A stretch of 64,000 nucleotides of DNA, from contig DASZUU010000029.1 of assembly GCA_035547425.1 (NCBI GenBank), positions 1-64,000 of the forward strand. The letters run 5' to 3'. Under the pieces are notes generated by a model. The model did not search any database, had not been told where the DNA came from, and saw only the letters and a program-made list of their open reading frames with translations. Source of the stretch: Alloacidobacterium sp035547425 (lineage in GTDB: Bacteria; Acidobacteriota; Terriglobia; Terriglobales; Acidobacteriaceae). Position numbers and translations under genes: made by a program. Below are positions 59,166-64,000 of the stretch, in pieces. Position 1 is the stretch's first letter. Every line of letters begins with the position of its first letter.

Positions 59166-61517
59166 ATGGACCGCAGACGATTTCTACAAGCTGCCGCGGC
59201 GAGCGCTGTTGCGCTGAAAGGCTTTTCCGCAGTTGGAGAAGCTGTCGATCAGAACGCCAAAACCTCTTCAGCGGGCGGTCTGGTTTCTGCGCATGAGGTG
59301 AATGTGGATGGGCATACACAGCTTGCTGCATTTGAGCGCGATGGCGAGAGATGGACGGTCTACGAGGATTTGAGAACTCGCGACGGCGCTATCGCATTTA
59401 TCTCGGCGAAGGGAAGGGCGCGAGTTTTGCGCAAGACGGCGGAAAAGACCTTTGCTGAGGATGGTTCGCAACATCTTGGTCTTGATCTGAAAGATATTGG
59501 TTTATCGGGCCCGGATTTGCTTGCTGATAAGCTGCTGGCTCATGGCGATCCTGATGAGGACGAAGTGCGCAGGGCAGCTCCGCCGATGAGCTCGGCGCGG
59601 GATGATAGACCGAATGCGCGCCCACGATGGAATACATTTGTCGGCACACGCGAGTGCAGCGATACGATGCCGGTTTATCCTTCGGGCAATACGCGTACGT
59701 ATCATCCAGTGCAGTATTTCCATGAGCTGACACAGAAGCGCGCAGCGAAGCGTTATGAGGGGCTGGTGGGCGGATGGATGCCCGCGGTGCGCAAGGTGAT
59801 GCCGGGGGATGATGCGTCGTATTTTGAAGTGATTGTCTTTGGCGATGTGCTGGCTAAGGACCGCTTTATTGTGCAGACGTGGCACCGTACTTTGCAGATC
59901 AAGGATGGCCGGATTGCAAAGGCGGAGTATGGATACAGCTATCCCGCGTATACGAGACGGCGCCAGGAACCGCAGGCGGAGGAGTTCTACCGAGGACTGC
60001 TGGAATTTGCTGAATATTGGGAGAGGCAAACCGCGGATATGACTCGCATCACTTTGCCGGATGCAAGCTGGACGGACATGGCGCGTTATGCATTTGTGAA
60101 AGAGCTGATGGTGCGTCCGGGCGGTGTGTATCCGAAGTACGGCGCGGTGGATCGGGATTACTACGGGCCGGAGTATGACGGCTTCCAGGATATCTTTACG
60201 ATGTCGTTTTACGCGAACCTGGAATGCGGACGCATTGATGTTGCGCGCGAGGTATTCGACAACTACTTTACTGATTTCACCGATGCGAAAGGCATGGTGA
60301 ATATGCGCGGGCCGGAAACGGGTCAATATGGCTTGACGCTGTCGCTGGTTGGTCGCTACTTCAACTACACGGGCGATCGCTCTCTGCTGGTGAAGCATCG
60401 AGAGAAGATCGAGGCCATTGCCACGATGCTGGCGGAGCTTCAGGATGAGGCGCTGAAGCTTTCGGAGTCGGACCCGGGATATGGTTTGATTCATGGCTGG
60501 TGCGAGTCGGATTCGTGTCTCATGCCTGATCCTTCTGTGTGGTGGAAGCCCTATTTTGCAAATAGCGCTTTTGCGGTGCGAGGCTGGCGCGATCTGGCCT
60601 CGACGTGGAAATCGCTCAAGCTGAATGGCGGCGATGCGGTTGCCGCTGACTGGTTGCGGCGAGCAGCACAGCTTGAAAGCGTGCTGACGAAAAGCATCGA
60701 TGCGAATACACGGCGCGATATGAAACCACCGTATATTGGTCCGCTGCCGGGAGCGAAGCTGACTTTTCGGGAGTCATTGCTGAAGGAACGACCGAGCGAG
60801 CAGCAATGGCCGCATCGCTGCTATGCGGAGCTACTGCAACCGGATGTGTTGACGGATGCCCAGGCAAATATGGTGATCGACTGCATGCGCGCCTATGGTG
60901 CGACGACTCTTGGCGTGGTAGCAAACGTTGGAAGGCCGAATGCCGAAGGGCGCGATATTCTCGGGTTCATATCTTACGGTTATGCGCAGATGCTGTTGCG
61001 GCTGGGACGCATCGAGGAATACATCCTGTTTCTTTATGCACATCGTTATCACGATCACTCGCGCGGCAGTTGGACTGCGGGCGAGGTTTCCGGAATCACC
61101 GGGGACGATGCGCTTTTCTGCATTCCAGCGCAGCAGACGATTCCTTTGCTGATTCGGTGGATGCTGGTGTTTGAAGAGCAGAATGAAAGCCGTCTGCACT
61201 TTGGACGGGCGCTTCCTCGTGAGTGGATTCGCACTGGAAAACCGATTGGGATTGAAGGCGCGCCGACGCGATGGGGACGCGTGAATTACATGCTGACGCA
61301 GCGCGATGCGAGGACACTGGTTGCAACTATTGCCCTGCAGGAGCAAAGGGAGCTGCCGGCGGAGATGCATATCGCGTTTCGGGTACCCGAAGGGAAAAGG
61401 ATTGCCGGCGCTGTGGTGAATGGGAAAACGATTTCGGAAAGAGATATTCGTGGGGAGGCCGTTGTGATTGCTCCAAAGGCACAACGCGATTTTGAAGTAA
61501 TAGTGCAATTCAGCTGA
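59166..61517 (+). CDS. Tat-exported six-hairpin glycosidase-like protein
   Basis: The start is ATG 59166 (GAGG seven bases upstream), giving 783 residues with a Tat-type signal (MDRRRFLQAAAASAVALKGF). An N-terminal beta-rich part is followed by an alpha/alpha-barrel: YGPEYDGFQDIFTMSFYANL, TGQYGLTLSLVGRYFNYTGD, WCESDSCLMPDPSVWWKPYF and the late RYHDHSRGSWTAGEVSG. The pattern is that of (alpha/alpha)6 glycoside hydrolases; acidic candidates for catalysis sit in these segments. The family number and substrate are not clear to me. It follows the DUF885 gene by 28 bases. Confidence 0.6.
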   Translation: MDRRRFLQAAAASAVALKGFSAVGEAVDQNAKTSSAGGLVSAHEVNVDGHTQLAAFERDGERWTVYEDLRTRDGAIAFISAKGRARVLRKTAEKTFAEDGSQHLGLDLKDIGLSGPDLLADKLLAHGDPDEDEVRRAAPPMSSARDDRPNARPRWNTFVGTRECSDTMPVYPSGNTRTYHPVQYFHELTQKRAAKRYEGLVGGWMPAVRKVMPGDDASYFEVIVFGDVLAKDRFIVQTWHRTLQIKDGRIAKAEYGYSYPAYTRRRQEPQAEEFYRGLLEFAEYWERQTADMTRITLPDASWTDMARYAFVKELMVRPGGVYPKYGAVDRDYYGPEYDGFQDIFTMSFYANLECGRIDVAREVFDNYFTDFTDAKGMVNMRGPETGQYGLTLSLVGRYFNYTGDRSLLVKHREKIEAIATMLAELQDEALKLSESDPGYGLIHGWCESDSCLMPDPSVWWKPYFANSAFAVRGWRDLASTWKSLKLNGGDAVAADWLRRAAQLESVLTKSIDANTRRDMKPPYIGPLPGAKLTFRESLLKERPSEQQWPHRCYAELLQPDVLTDAQANMVIDCMRAYGATTLGVVANVGRPNAEGRDILGFISYGYAQMLLRLGRIEEYILFLYAHRYHDHSRGSWTAGEVSGITGDDALFCIPAQQTIPLLIRWMLVFEEQNESRLHFGRALPREWIRTGKPIGIEGAPTRWGRVNYMLTQRDARTLVATIALQEQRELPAEMHIAFRVPEGKRIAGAVVNGKTISERDIRGEAVVIAPKAQRDFEVIVQFS

Positions 61518-61548
61518 TTAGCGGATGGATGAGGAGTTAGAGGGCGTG

Positions 61549-63831
61549 ATGCGGATAGGCAGCAAGGTACTATGCGGGACTGTAGTTGCAATTCTTTGTT
61601 CGGTAAACTCATGGGGACAACTGACAAAGGCTGATTATGAGCGGGCGTTAGGCTTGTCGGCGAAATATAAGGATCTGACGGAAGATGTTGCGCTTTCATC
61701 TTCGTGGATTCACGGCGAGGATGCGATTCTTTACAGCAAGACGGTTCCTGGCGGCCACCAGTATTTTATTGCCAATGCCTCTGACGGCAGCAAGCAAATC
61801 GCGTTTGATCATCAGCGATTGGCTGCTGCTCTGCATGAGGCGGCGCATGCGGAGTTGAAGCCGCTTGAGCTTCCGCTGATGCGCGTGCAGATGGTAGATC
61901 ATCGAGCTGCTATTGAGTTTTCGGCTGAACAGAAGCGATGGCGTTGCAATCTGAGCAGCTATCACTGCGATGTGCTTCGTCGCCATGATGACGACGATGA
62001 CGATGAAGGTGATGGTGCGAAGTCTTCGCCGAATAGCCTGGATAAGTTTGAGCCCTCTCCAGATAAAAAGTGGGAAGCGATCATTGCGAACTATAACGTA
62101 GTGCTTCGCTCGCCCGATCGCAAGCAGACAGTCACATTAAGCACGGATGGGTCGGAAGGGAACTACTATGATTTCCGTTCTATATCGTGGTCGCCCGATT
62201 CCAAATATCTGGTGGTGTATCGCATCAAGCCGGGCTACAAGCGGATGGTGCATTACACCGAATCATCGCCTGCGACGCAACTGCAACCTATTTATTCAGA
62301 GATTGAATATGCGAAGGCGGGTGACACGCTCGATCTGCAGCAGCCAGTGCTTTTTGATGTGACGGCAAAGCGCGAAATGCAGATCGATCATGCTTTGTTT
62401 CCTAATCCTTATGAGCTGAGCGGCGCGGCGTGGTGGAAGGACAGCCGCGGCTTCACGTTTGAATATAACCAGCGCGGACATCAGCTTTATCGCGTGATTG
62501 ATGTTGACGCGAAAACAGGCACGGCGCGGACGTTGATCGATGAGCCGAGCCAAACGTTTGTGGATTACCGGACGCTTGTGAAAGACCAGATGGACACCGG
62601 CAAGAAATACCGCTATGACATTGCAGATGGCAAACAGATCATCTGGGCATCAGAGAGGGATGGTTGGGAACATCTCTACATGGTGGATGGCGCTACGGGG
62701 AAATTTGATCATGTGATTACGAAAGGCGATTGGGTTGTGCGGGCCGTGGATCGCGTGGATGAGGAAAAGCGGCAGATATGGTTTGAGGCGAGCGGCATGA
62801 ATGCGGGAGAAGATCCCTATTTTATCCACGCATATCGAATTAATTTTGACGGCACGGGGCTTACTCCGCTGACGCCGGGCGCAGGCAATCATCACGTGGA
62901 ATATTCGGATGACGGCAAATATTACGTGGATCAAGTCAGCACGATCGACAGTGCTCCGGTGCTGACGCTGTATCGGACGGAAGGCAACGAGAAAGTTGCG
63001 GAAATTGAACGAGGAAAGATCGACAAGCTGATTGCTGCAGGATGGCATGCGCCTGAAGTTTTTACAGCGAAGGGGCGCGACGGCAAAACTGATATATGGG
63101 GTGTAGTGTGGAAGCCGGCGCATTTCGATCCGGCAAAAAAATATCCGGTGATCGAGGATATCTATGCGGGTCCGCAAGGATCGTTTGTTCCTAAGACGTT
63201 CAGCACGCGCGTAGAGCCGCTGACCGAATTAGGCTTTGTGGTTGTGCAGATCGATGGAATGGGTACGAACAATCGATCGAGAGCGTTTCATGATGTTGCG
63301 TGGAAGAATTTGAAGGATGCAGGATTTCCAGATCGTATTTTGTGGCACAAGGCATATGCAGCGAGTCATCCCTGGTATGACATTTCCCGTGTAGGCATTT
63401 TCGGCACCTCCGCCGGCGGACAAAGCGCATTAGGCGCGTTGCTGTTTCATCCGGAGTTTTATAAAGCCGCGGTTGCCAACAGCGGCTGCTATGACAATCG
63501 TATGGACAAGATATGGTGGAACGAACAATGGATGGGATGGCCTGTGGGACCGCAATATTCCGAATCATCGGATGTGGATAATGCATGGCGCCTGCAGGGG
63601 AAGCTCATGCTGGTAGTGGGAGAGATGGATAAGAATGTCGATCCTTCGTCTACATTTCAGGTTGTGGACAGGCTGGAGAAGGCGAACAAGATGTTCGATC
63701 TATTGTATGTACCCGGAGGCGGGCATGGCGCGGGTGGAGATTATGGGCGAAAAAAGCTGATGGATTTTTTTGTTCGTAATTTGCTGAATGAACCGACTCC
63801 GGATTGGAATGCGAGCGGTGGTCATTCCTAA
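61549..63831 (+). CDS. Exported S9 (DPP IV-like) peptidase
   Basis: ATG 61549 has GAGG five bases upstream and gives a signal peptide (VLCGTVVAILCSVNSWGQ); an ATG 24 bases earlier is weaker. The 760-residue protein has a DPP IV N-terminal propeller (SWSPDSKYLVVYR; FTFEYNQRGHQLYRVID) containing a run of six Asp residues at about 147-152. A hydrolase domain follows with S621 in FGTSAGGQS, an acidic residue in VVGEMDKNVDP and H726 in PGGGHGAGG. It probably removes dipeptides in the periplasm. It follows the six-hairpin gene by 31 bases. Confidence 0.9.
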   Translation: MRIGSKVLCGTVVAILCSVNSWGQLTKADYERALGLSAKYKDLTEDVALSSSWIHGEDAILYSKTVPGGHQYFIANASDGSKQIAFDHQRLAAALHEAAHAELKPLELPLMRVQMVDHRAAIEFSAEQKRWRCNLSSYHCDVLRRHDDDDDDEGDGAKSSPNSLDKFEPSPDKKWEAIIANYNVVLRSPDRKQTVTLSTDGSEGNYYDFRSISWSPDSKYLVVYRIKPGYKRMVHYTESSPATQLQPIYSEIEYAKAGDTLDLQQPVLFDVTAKREMQIDHALFPNPYELSGAAWWKDSRGFTFEYNQRGHQLYRVIDVDAKTGTARTLIDEPSQTFVDYRTLVKDQMDTGKKYRYDIADGKQIIWASERDGWEHLYMVDGATGKFDHVITKGDWVVRAVDRVDEEKRQIWFEASGMNAGEDPYFIHAYRINFDGTGLTPLTPGAGNHHVEYSDDGKYYVDQVSTIDSAPVLTLYRTEGNEKVAEIERGKIDKLIAAGWHAPEVFTAKGRDGKTDIWGVVWKPAHFDPAKKYPVIEDIYAGPQGSFVPKTFSTRVEPLTELGFVVVQIDGMGTNNRSRAFHDVAWKNLKDAGFPDRILWHKAYAASHPWYDISRVGIFGTSAGGQSALGALLFHPEFYKAAVANSGCYDNRMDKIWWNEQWMGWPVGPQYSESSDVDNAWRLQGKLMLVVGEMDKNVDPSSTFQVVDRLEKANKMFDLLYVPGGGHGAGGDYGRKKLMDFFVRNLLNEPTPDWNASGGHS

Positions 63832-63866
63832 GTACGTTCGCGCTAATTAAATCCCACAAATACAAC

Positions 63867-63908
63867 GGCGAAGAAGAGAAACATTTATTGGATGCTCTCT
63901 TCTTCGCC
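63867..63908. terminator. Hairpin between the S9 gene and a convergent gene
   Basis: GGCGAAGAAGAG and CTCTTCTTCGCC form a perfect 12-base-pair stem with an 18-base loop. T-richness on either side is modest. It lies between two convergent genes and probably serves both. Confidence 0.7.
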
Positions 63909-63932
63909 TTCATCCTTTGATAACTTGTCGAG

Positions 63933-64000
63933 CTATTCCTGCTTCAGCGATATGGTTGTTTCGGTTGCTTTCAGCGGGATGGTGTAGGCGCCTGCAATTT
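63933..64000 (-). CDS. 3' end of a minus-strand gene cut by the window edge
   Basis: The last 21 codons of an open frame entering from the right edge read IAGAYTIPLKATETTISLKQE, then TAG. The beta-strand-like ending resembles the C-terminus of exported glycoside hydrolases, but too little is present to name it. It is partial at its 5' end. The convergent hairpin just beyond the stop supports a real gene. Confidence 0.5.
   Translation of the reverse strand, partial: IAGAYTIPLKATETTISLKQE

Overview
The window looks like chromosomal DNA of an Acidobacteriota, most likely class Terriglobia (Acidobacteriaceae). This is inferred from the moderately high GC, the many exported proteins typical of that group (DUF4142, DUF885, S9 peptidases, PHP and PLC-like phosphoesterases, a GH18 fusion, RraA and enolase-family proteins with export signals) and the intergenic palindromic repeats. 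No rRNA or taxonomic marker is present, so the assignment rests on gene content. I see no CRISPR array and no insertion-sequence transposase.

Bases 1-5.8 kb are the right end of an integrative element that continues off the left edge. All genes read leftward: a 92-aa membrane protein, a MoxR-type AAA+ ATPase, a lytic transglycosylase, VirB9-like and VirB10-like type IV secretion proteins, with an excisionase and tyrosine integrase at the outer end. The element abuts the 3' end of a tRNA-Leu(CAA), the expected attachment site.

Bases 6-34 kb are core chromosome. They hold yraN, two exported phosphoesterases, a TPR protein, a stress-protein-like gene broken by two frameshifts, tRNA-Ser(GCT), a TMEM175-family channel, the late haem operon hemE-hemH-hemY, an S9 peptidase, DUF4142, an AI-2E-type permease with an added C-terminal domain, a CNB-domain histidine kinase, a GT2 glycosyltransferase, sppA, an HU/IHF protein, pgeF, a LacD-type aldolase, a GH18 fusion protein, an exported RraA/enolase-superfamily pair and rph.

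Bases 34-37 kb encode a compact signalling unit: a sensor-less histidine kinase, an NtrC-type sigma-54 activator and a small protein with degenerate receiver and DHp-like parts. A VWA protein (37.2 kb) and a ChlI-like AAA+ ATPase (44.4 kb) probably work together but lie 6 kb apart. Between them is a DNA methyltransferase fused to a PD-(D/E)XK-like domain. Its central recognition region has much lower GC than its ends, and it is flanked on both sides by matching palindromic repeats.

Bases 46-64 kb contain a LON-domain protein, a TPR protein, a thioesterase, an Mrp/ApbC ATPase, rpsT, a probable structured RNA, and the potassium-uptake locus (short KdpD-like kinase diverging from kdpE, a 28-aa membrane ORF, kdpF-A-B-C). 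A run of exported proteins follows (DUF885 metallopeptidase, six-hairpin glycosidase-like protein, S9 peptidase) and then the tail of a minus-strand gene cut by the window edge. Several composite repeats of about 120 bp with the core CTTCGCTCAGGATGACA sit in intergenic gaps.
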